Shown here: positions 55,449 through 64,000 of the stretch, piece by piece
How the letters are laid out: every line of letters starts with the position of its first letter
Position numbering within the stretch: position 1 is the first letter of the stretch
NCBI RefSeq assembly: GCF_905171775.1
Contig: NC_053489.1
Coordinates: 145,306,142-145,370,141, forward strand
Direction: 5' to 3'
Origin: Rana temporaria
Taxonomy: Eukaryota; Chordata; Amphibia; Anura; Ranidae
DNA: 64,000 nt
Notes under the pieces: generated by a model
What the model was told of the DNA's origin: nothing
What the model saw: only the letters and a program-made list of their open reading frames with translations
Database searches by the model: none
Translations under genes and position numbers: made by a program

Positions 55449-56958
55449 CAGTCATGGCTGAAATTGTTGGCACCCCAGAATTTTTTCCTGAAAATCAAGT
55501 ATTTCTCACAGAAAAGTATTGCAGTAACACGTGTTTTGCTATACACACACGTTTATTCCCTTTGTGTGTATTGGAACAAAACAAAAAAGGGATGAAAAAA
55601 AGCAAATTGAACACAATGTCACACAAAACTCCAAAAACGGGCTGGTCAAAATTTGTGGCACCCTTTCAAAATTGTGGATAAATAAGATTGTTTCAAGCAT
55701 GTGATGCTACTTTAAACTCACCTGGGGCAAGTAACAGGTGTGGGCAATATAAAAATCACACCTGAAAGCAGATAAAAAGGAGGGAAGTTCACTTCGTTTT
55801 TGCATTGTGTGTCTGTGTGAGCCACACTAAGCATGGACAACAGAAAGAGGAGAAGAGAACTGTCTGAGGACCTGAGAACCAAAATTGTGGAAACATATCA
55901 ACAATCTCAAGGTTACAAGTCCATCTCCAGAGATCTCGATTTGCCTTTGTCCACAGTGCGCAACATTATCAAGAAGTTTGCAACCCATGGCACTGTAGCT
56001 AAGCTCTCTGGGCGTCGACGGAAGAGAAAAATTGATGAAAGGTTACAACGCAGAATAGTCCGGATGGTGGATAAGCAGCCCCAAGCAAGTTCCAAAGAAA
56101 TTCAAGCTGCAGGCTCAGGGAGCATCAGTGTCAGCGCAAACTATCCGTCGACATTTAAATGAAATGAACCACTATGGCAGGAGACCCAGGAGGACCCCAC
56201 TGCTGACAGAGACATACAAAAGCAAGACTACAGTTTGCCAAAATGTACTTGAGTAAGCCAAAATCCTTCTGAGAAAACATCTTGTGGACAGATGAGACCA
56301 AGATAGAGCTTTTTGGTAACGCACATCATTCTACTGTTTACCGAAAACAGAATGAGGCCTAAAAAGAAAAGAACACAGTACCTACAGTGAAATATGGTGG
56401 AGGTTCAATGATGTTTTGGGGTTGTTTTGCTGCCTCTGGTACTGGGTGCCTTGAATGTGTGCAAGGCATCATGAAATCTGAGGATTACCAAAGGATTTTG
56501 GGTCGCACTGTAGAGCCCAGTGTCAGAAAGCTGGGTCTGCATCCGAGATCTTGGGTCTTCCAGCAGGACAATGACACCAAATATACGTCAAAAAGCACAA
56601 AGGAAATGGATGGCAACAAAGCTCTGGAGAGTTCTAAAGTGGCCAGCAATGAGTCCAGATCTAAATCCCATTGAACACCTGAGGAGAGATCTTAAAATTG
56701 CTGTTGGGAAAAGGCACCCTTCCAATAAGAGAGACCTGGAGCAGTTTGAAAAGGAAGAGTGGTCCAAAATTCCGGGTGAGAGGTGTAAGAATTTTGACCA
56801 GCCCATTTTTGGAGTTTTGTGTGATATTATGTCCAATTTGCTTTTTTCCTACCTTTTTTTGTTTTGTTCCAATACACACAAAGGGAATAAACACATGTAT
56901 TGCAAAACATGTGTTAGTGCCAAATACTTTTCTGTGAGAAAAACTACGGCCATGACTG
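55449..56958 (+). mobile_element. Tc1-like element, both ends present
   Basis: TA, then CAGTCATGGCTGAAATTG at the left; GGCCATGACTG then TA at the right. The terminal inverted repeats are about 190-230 bp long (TTTCTCACAGAAAAGTATT, CCCTTTGTGTGTATTGGAAC, GTCACACAAAACTCC are shared in inverse). An internal deletion of part of the left-type arm explains the small offset on the right. The transposase inside is broken. Confidence 0.9.
55833..56800 (+). pseudogene. Tc1 transposase with several frameshifts
   Basis: The ATG at 55833 opens a good N-terminal domain (RRELSEDLRTKIVETYQQSQ, GYKSISRDLDLPLSTVRNII, GRRRKRKIDERLQRRIV). A frameshift occurs near 56105-56120 and another near 56220. The catalytic domain then appears in pieces: a WTDETKIELFGN-type block (about 56290), KYGGGSMMFWGCFAASGTG (56387 on), QQDNDTKYTSK, then a shift near 56600 to WPAMSPDLNPIEHLRRDLK. 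All three acidic positions are still recognisable, but a stop follows NEA (about 56360). Full coding length is present but in at least four frames, so it is a relatively young dead copy. Confidence 0.88.
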
Positions 56959-57061
56959 TATTAGGGAGGTACAGGCCTTACATTTTGGGGAATAGAGAAG
57001 GTGGAAAGACACTGGAAAGGTGGAAACTTTATTAAACAACTGAGCAATCGGGAGTCGATTT

Positions 57062-57346
57062 GAATATATGAAACGTAAGTCTTAGCCTCCCCAGCGTTAT
57101 GAATTCCAAATTTGATTTAAATTCCTTTGTTAGTGACAATTGTTAATGGTATATATGATTTTTTTTATTGGTTCACTGTGGTAGAAAAAACTATTAGTTT
57201 TACAAGCCTTTGAAGATGTTTACAGTCACGTGTGTTTAGTACACTGTGGTGCCAAGGCCACTTATTGCACATATAGTTAAGCGACTAATGAGACTTATTT
57301 TTATGTTTATATGCATATGGTTTATGCATGAATTGCACTGCACTGT
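57062..57346. repeat. Dispersed repeat, inverse of 52250-52448
   Basis: It shares the words listed for 52090-52448. It is interrupted at 57347 by a palindromic MITE and resumes at 57621 with TATGCATAATT. Confidence 0.7.
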
Positions 57347-57620
57347 AAGGCCTCGTACACACGTCCGAGGAACTCGACGGGCAAAACACATCGTTTTGCT
57401 CGTCGAGTTCCTTGTGAAGCTGCCGAGGATCTCGGCGAGCCGAAATTTCCCATTGAACAACGAGGAAATAGAGAACATGTTCTCTATTTCCTCGCCGAGA
57501 TCCTTGTTGGCTTCCTCGGCCAAAAGTGTACACCCGCCCGGGTTTCTCGGCAGAATACAGCTCCGATCGAGTTTCTGGCTGAATTCTGCTGAGAAACTCG
57601 GTCGTGTGTACGGGGCCTTA
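57347..57620. mobile_element. Palindromic MITE, AGGCCTCGTACACACG type
   Basis: The ends AAGGCCTCGTACACACG and GTGTGTACGGGGCCTT are inverse, and arms GAGGAACTCGACG, GATCTCGGCGAG and GAGGAAATAGAGAACATG fold back. It is inserted in a dispersed repeat whose uninterrupted relative lies at about 52255-52285. Confidence 0.85.
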
Positions 57621-57810
57621 TATGCATAATTCCCAGAGACACTCTCCTAAACCTTGTTAACAGCCTCCCAGAAGAGTTGAAGCTGTTATAGAGGGAAAGG
57701 GTGGGTCAACTCAATATTGAACCCTACAGACCAAGACTGGTTTGACATTAAAATTCATGTGCATGTAAAAGGCAGGAGTACCAATATTTTAGACAATATA
57801 GTGTATTTAA

Positions 57811-58779
57811 CCACTTAAGGACCGCCTCCTGCACATATACGTCGGCAGAATGGCACGGCTGGACACATGTACGTACAGGTCCGTCCTGTACTAGTACCCA
57901 GCCGTGGGTCGCGGGCACTCTCCCGCGACCCGGTACGAAGCTCCGGGACCAGCGGACCCGATCGCCGCTGGAGACGCGCGATCGGTCCCCGGAGCTGAAG
58001 AACGGGGAGAGCCGTGTGTAAACACGGCTTCCCCGTTCTTCACTGTGGCGGCTGTATCGATCGTCTCATCCCTTTTATAGGGGGACACAATTGATGATGT
58101 CACACCTACAGCCACACCCCCCTACAGTTGTAAACACACTTCAGGGAACACATAACCCCATCAGCGCCCCCTTGTGGTTAACTCCCAAACTGCAACTGTC
58201 ATTTTCACAATAAACCATGCATTTTAAATGCATTTTTTGCTGTGAAAATGACAATGGTCCCAAAAATATGTAAAAATTGTCCGAAGTCTCCGCCATAATG
58301 TCGCAGTCACGAAAAAAAAAACGCTGATCTGATCGCCACCATTAGTAGTAAAGAAAAAAAAATAATAATAAAAATGCAATAAAACTGTCCCCTATTTTGT
58401 AAACGCTATAAATTTTGCACAAACCAACCGATAAACGCTTATTGCGATTTTTTTTTTACCAAAAATAGGTAGAAGAATACGTATCGGCCTAAACTGAGGA
58501 AAAACTTTTTTTTATATTTTTGGGGGATATTTATTATAGTAAAAAATAGTTATTTTTTCTAAATTGTCGCTCTATTTTTGTTTATAGCGCAAAAAATAAA
58601 AACTGCAGAGGTGATCAAATACCACCAAAAGAAAGCTCTATTTGTGGGGAAAAAAGGACGCCAATTTTGTTTGGGAGCCACGTCGCACGACCGCGCAATT
58701 GTCAGTTAAAGCGACGCAGTGCCGTTTTGCAAAAAGGGGCAAGGTCCTTTAGCTGCATTTTGGTCCGGGTCTTAAGTGG
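57811..58779. mobile_element. piggyBac-type MITE
   Basis: TTAA (57807-57810) then CCACTTAAGGACCGCC; GGTCCGGGTCTTAAGTGG then TTAA (58780-58783). It is the inverse orientation of 41319-42258 (TGCCATTCTGCCGACGTAT, CCACAAATAGAGCTTTCTTT, in inverse). Non-coding. Confidence 0.9.
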
Positions 58780-58783
58780 TTAA

Positions 58784-59144
58784 AGCATTAAAGTCAATGG
58801 GGAAACAAAATTTAGGTGAATTTGGTGGATGAATGGTCTCTAAATGCCTAAGTGCTATAAAAACTTTATTATTTCTAATATTCTCTTCCTGCCATGTTTT
58901 CTCTTCCTATACAACTGAGAGATTTGGGTGTTTCTGCATCTCTTTATTCTATTCCCCATAACAGAAATAGAGCAGAAAGGGTAGAAATATATCGGCCTCA
59001 ACAGGTGCACAAAGATCTCATCAATAGAGATTCCAGAGAAATAAAATAAATTTCCAAGTGGTCAAACAAAACTGAAATTACATATGCCGATACCCACCCT
59101 ATTTAAAACATTAAAATAATTAAAAGTTTGGGTTTTTGGGTTCT
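58784..59144. other. Unassigned spacer
   Basis: Nothing recognisable. Confidence 0.4.
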
Positions 59145-59452
59145 TTAGGCTCCATGCAACTGGCTTAAAAAACATTTCTTCTACAGGAGTTGTGTTCTGC
59201 CTAAAGAAACGATTCAATGTTATCCTATGTGTCCATGCACATGATGAAGACTACAGGCATATTTTGAGTTCAACGTTTAAAGGCAGGAAAAAATACAACT
59301 TTCTGGTTTGCGTTTCTGATTGGAGCTTACTGGCAAAAAATACTTAAAAAACTCTTCTAAACTCATTTAGAGAAAAAAATGCTATATATATGAGCATTTT
59401 TTACTCCCAAGAGAACCAACGTTTTTTTAAGCCCAGTGTGCATGGAGCCTTA
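59145..59452. mobile_element. MITE with AGGCTCCATGCA ends
   Basis: The ends TTAGGCTCCATGCAACTGGC and AGTGTGCATGGAGCCTTA are inverse, followed inward by TTAAAAAACA / GTTTTTTTAA. Non-coding. Confidence 0.75.
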
Positions 59453-60049
59453 CTCAAGTTATAAAAGGTAAAAGTCAGTCGTCAAAAATGAAACACACAC
59501 TATCAGGAGGAGAATGCTCCTTACTATTCAGAAACAAATTGCGTTTCTCAAAAGTCCAAACCAGATGACGTCTGAAAACATTTTAAAAGGAACAGCAGAA
59601 TTTAGCAGGTGATAATAGGAATGGCATACGTTTGCACCAGTCATATGAAAAAACTTGCACAGTACTGGCCCAGGTGGATAACACAGGATAAGCTGTTGAC
59701 TCACAGGGAAGAATTGGCTTTTTTTCTAAAAAGAGGATATGGCAAAATGATTTACAGTAGTAGTATACTTTCCCCTACCAGTTTTGCAAATACCAATTAT
59801 CACTACAAACAGTTAAAATCGCTGTATGCAATTGTAATCTGTTCCATTCCTTTTGATGACACGCCTTTTGTGCTGTCAGTCCACAAAGATGTATGCCACA
59901 TATTTCCTGATATACCCCATGTGACCTTACACGTCACAGGGGTGTAAACATCGGGACATCACAGCACACTGCAGCAGGGATGAACCAAAGTGATCCTGGA
60001 ACTAGAAAGAGGCTTGGCTAAGAACCCAATGTGCATGATTACAGATCGG
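59453..60049. other. Spacer with an unsupported open frame
   Basis: A 112-codon plus-strand frame at 59609-59947 has no domain, splice context or repeat origin that I can see. I leave it uncalled. Confidence 0.35.
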
Positions 60050-60540
60050 ACTAGCAGAAAGGGCATGTCAGGACCAATAAACCAGAGGAAGAGGAAACGT
60101 GCATGCAGTTAACATCTTTAATGAAATGACAAAAATAACAGTTCAGGAACGTAGTAAAAAAAACAGAAGCCAGGGTTTGGATGCCAAAGCGGCTAATCAG
60201 ACGAGTCGGGGTCAGGAAACCAGAAGTCAGCATAGTCGGGACTAAAAATCAGGAACAGAAATCGGAAGGGAAATTAGCCAAGTCAGACACAGGAAAAGAT
60301 CATAGACCACGCAAGGGCAAGGAGGAATTGAGCTAAGCTGCTTAAATAGCAAAAAGGGTCTGGCTGTAGGCTGGACTAATGAGGCAGGTACATTGTAACC
60401 AGGTGAGTCACAATGGTAACGAGTGGCTGGTAATTAGCTGACAGCTCAGCAGCTTCTGAGAACTGAAAGAAAAGAGCTGCTCGTTAGGTACTGTAGCAGG
60501 AGCCCAGCCCTGAGAGGGCGGATGTAAATTGTAAGACGGA
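60050..60540. repeat. Unclassified GTCAGG/CAGGAA-rich repeat
   Basis: Repeated words (GGGTCAGGAA, CAGAAGTCAG, AGTCGGGACTA) suggest a dispersed repeat or LTR fragment with little coding potential. The ends are not defined. Confidence 0.35.
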
Positions 60541-60934
60541 TTCAGAAGACAATACTTAAAATGGCACTGGCTTATCCCAGTAAGTAGAATTTTTTTTAAA
60601 TAGCTGCCAAACAGTAAAACACAAATTATTGGGGGTTATTTTTGATGCTGAATGTGTTGGAATACATTGTATAATGGCTTTTTTTTAAACAGATTTAAGA
60701 ACAAGACCAAAATAGAGCTTACTGGCCACAGTACGGGACAATATAGTATGTATGCCTGGGCTTTTTTTTGTCTGAGAATAGGTGCAGGAACTCACCTATC
60801 CCTACCCCCCCCCCCCCCATGCGAGGGAAGAGAGCAGTGTGGTACATTGTGCAGGCCACATCATCGGGTTGGCGTGATCAAATTGCACAATAGTGGGAGG
60901 GTCTTTAAGGGGCATGGTTCATCTCTACACCCCT
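60541..60934. other. Unassigned spacer
   Basis: Contains a 14-base C run at about 60806. No gene seen. Confidence 0.4.
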
Positions 60935-61440
60935 AAGGCTTACCCCTCTGCACCGAATATAAAGCCAACCCACTGTACCCCTGTCCAAAGCTCACCCTTG
61001 CACCCCACCATCTACAGCTCAACTTCTGCATGATCATCCACAACCCCCACATGCCTAATCTGTACCTTACTTTTACACCAGCTACCATGTCTTTCCACAG
61101 CTCTGCACCCCCCATCCACAACTCAACTCTGCAGTCTTTTGTGCAACTATTCACAGCTCATCTCTGCCACCCTGTCCACAACTCACCTCTGCACCTCCCT
61201 CCTGTCCACAACTGGTCTCTGCATTTCCTGACTGCAGCTCACCTCCACACACACTTCTCTTCCACAGAGCAACTCTAGCCAAAGTGTACCCTGTCAAAGC
61301 TCACTTCTGCACCCATCTTCCCTTAAACTCTGCAGCACGCTTCCACTGCATCCCCCAGAAACATCTCACATTTGCACCTCTCCTTGGCTCTGACCTCTAC
61401 ACCCCACATCCCTCATTTGTTCACACACTTCCCTCCACTG
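60935..61440. repeat. Degenerate CTGCACCCC/CCACAACTCA tract
   Basis: Words CTCTGCACC, GTCCACAACTCACC and CACAGCTCA recur every 20-35 bases with drift for 500 bp: an old minisatellite. The open frames through it are composition artefacts. Confidence 0.65.
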
Positions 61441-62050
61441 TCTGTAAAAAGCACTTCTCCCAGCTCCCGTGGCTTATTTTACTTTAACAGTGCATTAAGG
61501 GTACTCATTTGTGGCTCCATCTTTCCCCACTGGCCAGCAGTGGCAGGGAGGATTTCTGTGGTAGACAGTCTGGAGAGGTGCGCTGTCACTTGTAAACACA
61601 GAAGCTGGGTTTCTGCATTTACAAGTGACAGTAGTAAGTAGTGAACACAAGGGCAGTGTCAGAGGTGGCTAAACCATGGTCCAGCTGACAAAAGCCCTGA
61701 TTTTAAAAATCTACCACAGCTCACCTATATTGAAATGTGGTGGAGGGACTGAGAGGCCAATTTAAAACAAAGAGCAGTACCCATATTTTCCATTTTATTC
61801 ATAAAATTTAGAATGCGGTGCCTGCCTGTGTTCTTTGTATACAGTAACTGTGCAGCAAAGAGTTTTCTGTTATGTAGTCATGTTGTATTGTCGTTTACTC
61901 TTCTGTCTCTATTTTGTAAAGCGGTGTGAAAACTGCTGGCATTATTCAAATCCTGTATAATAATTAATATGAACTGTCATACATGTGACGTGTTTCCTCC
62001 CGCTCCTAGCACTTTTTACTTTCATTCGAATAAATAGAGCTTTTGCTAGC
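61441..62050. other. Unassigned spacer
   Basis: A hairpin CTGTCACTTGTAAA/TTTACAAGTGACAG lies at 61587-61632. No gene seen. Confidence 0.45.
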
Positions 62051-62575
62051 TTAAAGCGGGGGTTCACCCTTAGAGGGCACTTTTCCCCCTTAGATTCCTG
62101 CTCGTTATTACTAGGGGAATCGGCTATTTATTTAAAAATATGTGCAGTACTTACCCGTTTACGAGACGCATCCTCTCCGTCGCTTCCGGGTATGGGCTTC
62201 GGGAATGGGCGTTCCTTCTTGATTGACAGGTTTCCGAGAGGCTTCCGACGGTCGCATCCATCGCGTCACGATTTTCCGAAAGAAGCCGAACGTCGGTGCG
62301 CAGGCGCAGTATAGAGCCGCACCGACGTTCGGCTTCTTTCGGCTACGAGTGACGCGATGGATGCGACCGTCGGAAGCCTCTCGGAAGAATGTCAATCAAG
62401 AAGGAACGCCCGCTCCCGAAGACCATACCCGGAAGCGACGGAAGAAGATGCAGCTCGAAAACGGGTAAGTACTGCACCTATTTTAATACAAATAGCCGAT
62501 TCCCCTAGACCGAACGAGCAGGAATCTAGGGGAAGAAAAAAAAAATTTTTAGAAATGGGTGAACTCCCGCTTTAA
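62051..62575. mobile_element. TTAA-bounded long-hairpin MITE
   Basis: TTAAAGCGGGGGTTCACCC on the left and GGGTGAACTCCCGCTTTAA on the right. The inner arms, roughly 62177-62297 and 62320-62442, are near-perfect inverses (TCCTTCTTGATTGAC, GGTCGCATCCATCGCGTCAC, AAGCCGAACGTCGGTGCG). Frames on both strands are mirror shadows. Confidence 0.88.
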
Positions 62576-62619
62576 GGAAGCACAAAGCACATTTGTTAAG
62601 GTCAACACTGTCCTTTAAA

Positions 62620-62896
62620 AATGTGCCAGAGTATTTATTTTTTCCTGAAAAGCAGCCGTATGGCTATTGTTATGAATGGGCTCCTGGAATTTTGTCAAAA
62701 TTGAAAGAAAAATGGATAGTGCAAAGTTTAAGGAAATACTACAAAAGAACATTTTCCAGCTTGCTAAAAAAAAATTGAACAACAGTTATTTTGTAGCAGG
62801 ACAATGATCTTAAACAAAGGCAACAGGACAGTGGAGCTGTTTAAGAGCAAAACCTGAATATCTTACAGTTAAGGCCGTAATCTCAACCTAGAAGAC
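62620..62896 (+). pseudogene. Possible Tc1/mariner remnant
   Basis: At about 62797 GTAGCAGGACAATGATCTTA reads QDNDL, similar to the second catalytic block QDNDPKH of Tc1-like transposases, and the surrounding order of residues is weakly compatible. Stops are frequent and no ends are seen. It could be chance. Confidence 0.3.
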
Positions 62897-62897
62897 T

Positions 62898-63260
62898 TAA
62901 AATGGTTCTAAAGTCAGGTTGTTTACCCCAACGCATTCTTTGCATTAAGATAAAAACCCTGTGTGCCGTAGCCCCCCTCAACCACCCTAATACTTACCTG
63001 AGCCCCATCATGATCCAGAGATGTTGCACAAGGGACTCGGCTTTCCGGGACTCTCTCTCCTCATTGGCTGAGACAGCAGTGGGGCCCAATTAGTTCTCAC
63101 TGCTCTCAAATCAAATTTATTGAGCCAATGAGAAAGGGGGCGGGATAACGCCCAGACATGGCTTCATGTCAATGGATACACAGAGCAGCATCTCAGGCAG
63201 GGTGTTTCAATCCCAAGCTGCTTGCTGTAGGACTCAGGTGGGAGGGGCCCTGAAGACCAC
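62898..63260. mobile_element. TTAA-type MITE, CTTACCTGAGCCC family
   Basis: It starts TTAAAATGGTTCTAAAGTC and shares AATACTTACCTGAGCCC, GATGTTGCA, TGGCTTCATGTC and CACAGAGCAGCA with 15530-15984. The right end is unclear. Confidence 0.6.
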
Positions 63261-63650
63261 TTTTATCCGAAAGAGGGCCGCCCACTGTTTCTGAAAATAC
63301 CAGGGTTTTGGCAGCTAGCTGCTGCCATAACCCCGGTATTTAACGTCAAAGTACCGTTGTACAGCTACGCAATTTGTGGCAAGTGTTTAAGCCGGCCACC
63401 GTACATGAATGAAAATTCAGCCGGTTCAACAGGGACTGACCAAATTTCAATCCATATATAGGCTAGCTGGTTGTACACAAGTCAATCTACCAATCCAAAC
63501 CAGCCTGTCGGGTTTTTCCCGGAGGATCAGTGCTATAGCTGGCAACGCTGACCATTGTATTCTGATGAACAGTGCTGCACCTTGAATGCGAGGATGGGGG
63601 AATCGGCACATTTTTTTCATTCAACATGCTGGTTAAAAGAAAAATGTATA
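63261..63650. other. Unassigned spacer
   Basis: ATACCAGGGTTTTGGCAGC is echoed inversely by GCTGCCATAACCCCGGTAT at about 63297-63340. Nothing else recognised. Confidence 0.4.
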
Positions 63651-64000
63651 GGCCCGGGTCTATCTCGAGATACGCCGCATAAGTGTATATATGCAGTCGT
63701 ATCTATGCGCCGGACTCTGAAACCAAGATACGCCTGAAAAAAGGCTTCATCCGACAGGCGTAACTTTCCTATGCCGGCGTATCGTGGGCTCATATTTACG
63801 CTGGACGTAGGTGGCGCTCCCATTGATTTCCTATTCAAATACGGAAATGAGGGCGAGAAATGTCGTTTCACGAATGTACTTGCGCCCGGCGCATAATATA
63901 CGCGTTTGCGTAAGTCGTATGTCCGGCGTAAAGTTATTCCCCATAAATGAGGCGCAACCCATGCAAAAGGTATGGACAAGGGAACACAAGCCGTTGTATC
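63651..64000. mobile_element. MITE cut by the window end
   Basis: It begins GGCCCGGGTCTATCTCGAGA and has the CpG-rich words of 34588-35196 (CCGACAGGCGTAACTT, GCGTAAAGTTATTCC, GTACTTGCGCCCG). It runs off the end. Confidence 0.65.

Noticed and set aside
59609..59947. 112-codon plus-strand frame
   Set aside because: No recognisable domain, no splice context, and composition close to its surroundings.
1..64000. tRNA, rRNA and bacterial operon signals
   Set aside because: None could be found by reading either strand; the repeat content is that of a vertebrate genome.

Overview
The window looks like non-genic chromosomal DNA from a frog, probably a ranid. This is inferred from the kinds of repeats, not from a species-specific gene. 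There is no bacterial gene order, no rRNA or tRNA that I could recognise, and no CRISPR array. Most of the sequence is layered DNA transposons: piggyBac-type elements bounded by TTAA, Tc1/mariner copies bounded by TA, one hAT-like element with an 8-bp duplication, many palindromic MITEs, one short LTR retrotransposon, a solo-LTR-like stretch and one L2/Rex-like LINE tail.

Region by region. 0-8 kb: MITEs in AT-rich DNA. 8.3-9.2 kb: a rearranged Tc1 copy. 11.4-17 kb: a dense MITE cluster and an LTR-like promoter. 17.34-25.43 kb: a probable complete 8.1-kb piggyBac element with an open transposase on the minus strand (22309-24273), a roughly 390-bp tandem array that turns round on itself, and a duplicated palindromic block. 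25.85-28.60 kb: an LTR retrotransposon without coding capacity. 29-31.1 kb: nested insertions (piggyBac MITE, palindromic MITE, LINE). 31.8-33.4 kb: a Tc1 copy whose middle is replaced by a segment carrying a hammerhead-ribozyme-like motif. 36.8-41 kb: the least repetitive part, with two open minus-strand blocks behind good splice acceptors, the best candidates for host coding exons. 41.3-49.8 kb: more TTAA MITEs and a 10-bp minisatellite. 51.6-57.6 kb: three Tc1 remnants around a many-times-inverted hAT-like element. 57.8-64 kb: further MITEs, a CTGCACCCC-rich low-complexity tract and a partial MITE cut by the window end.

Functionally, the piggyBac transposase is the only clearly intact protein. 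The TTAA-flanked MITEs around it are natural candidates for elements moved by it or by relatives. All Tc1 transposases here are broken by deletion, frameshift, insertion or fold-back. Three or four decayed loci repeat the layout of the hammerhead-like motif and are followed by similar GTGACGTCA and TACACTAT signals, which suggests one dispersed family. All calls come from reading the sequence; no database search was possible.
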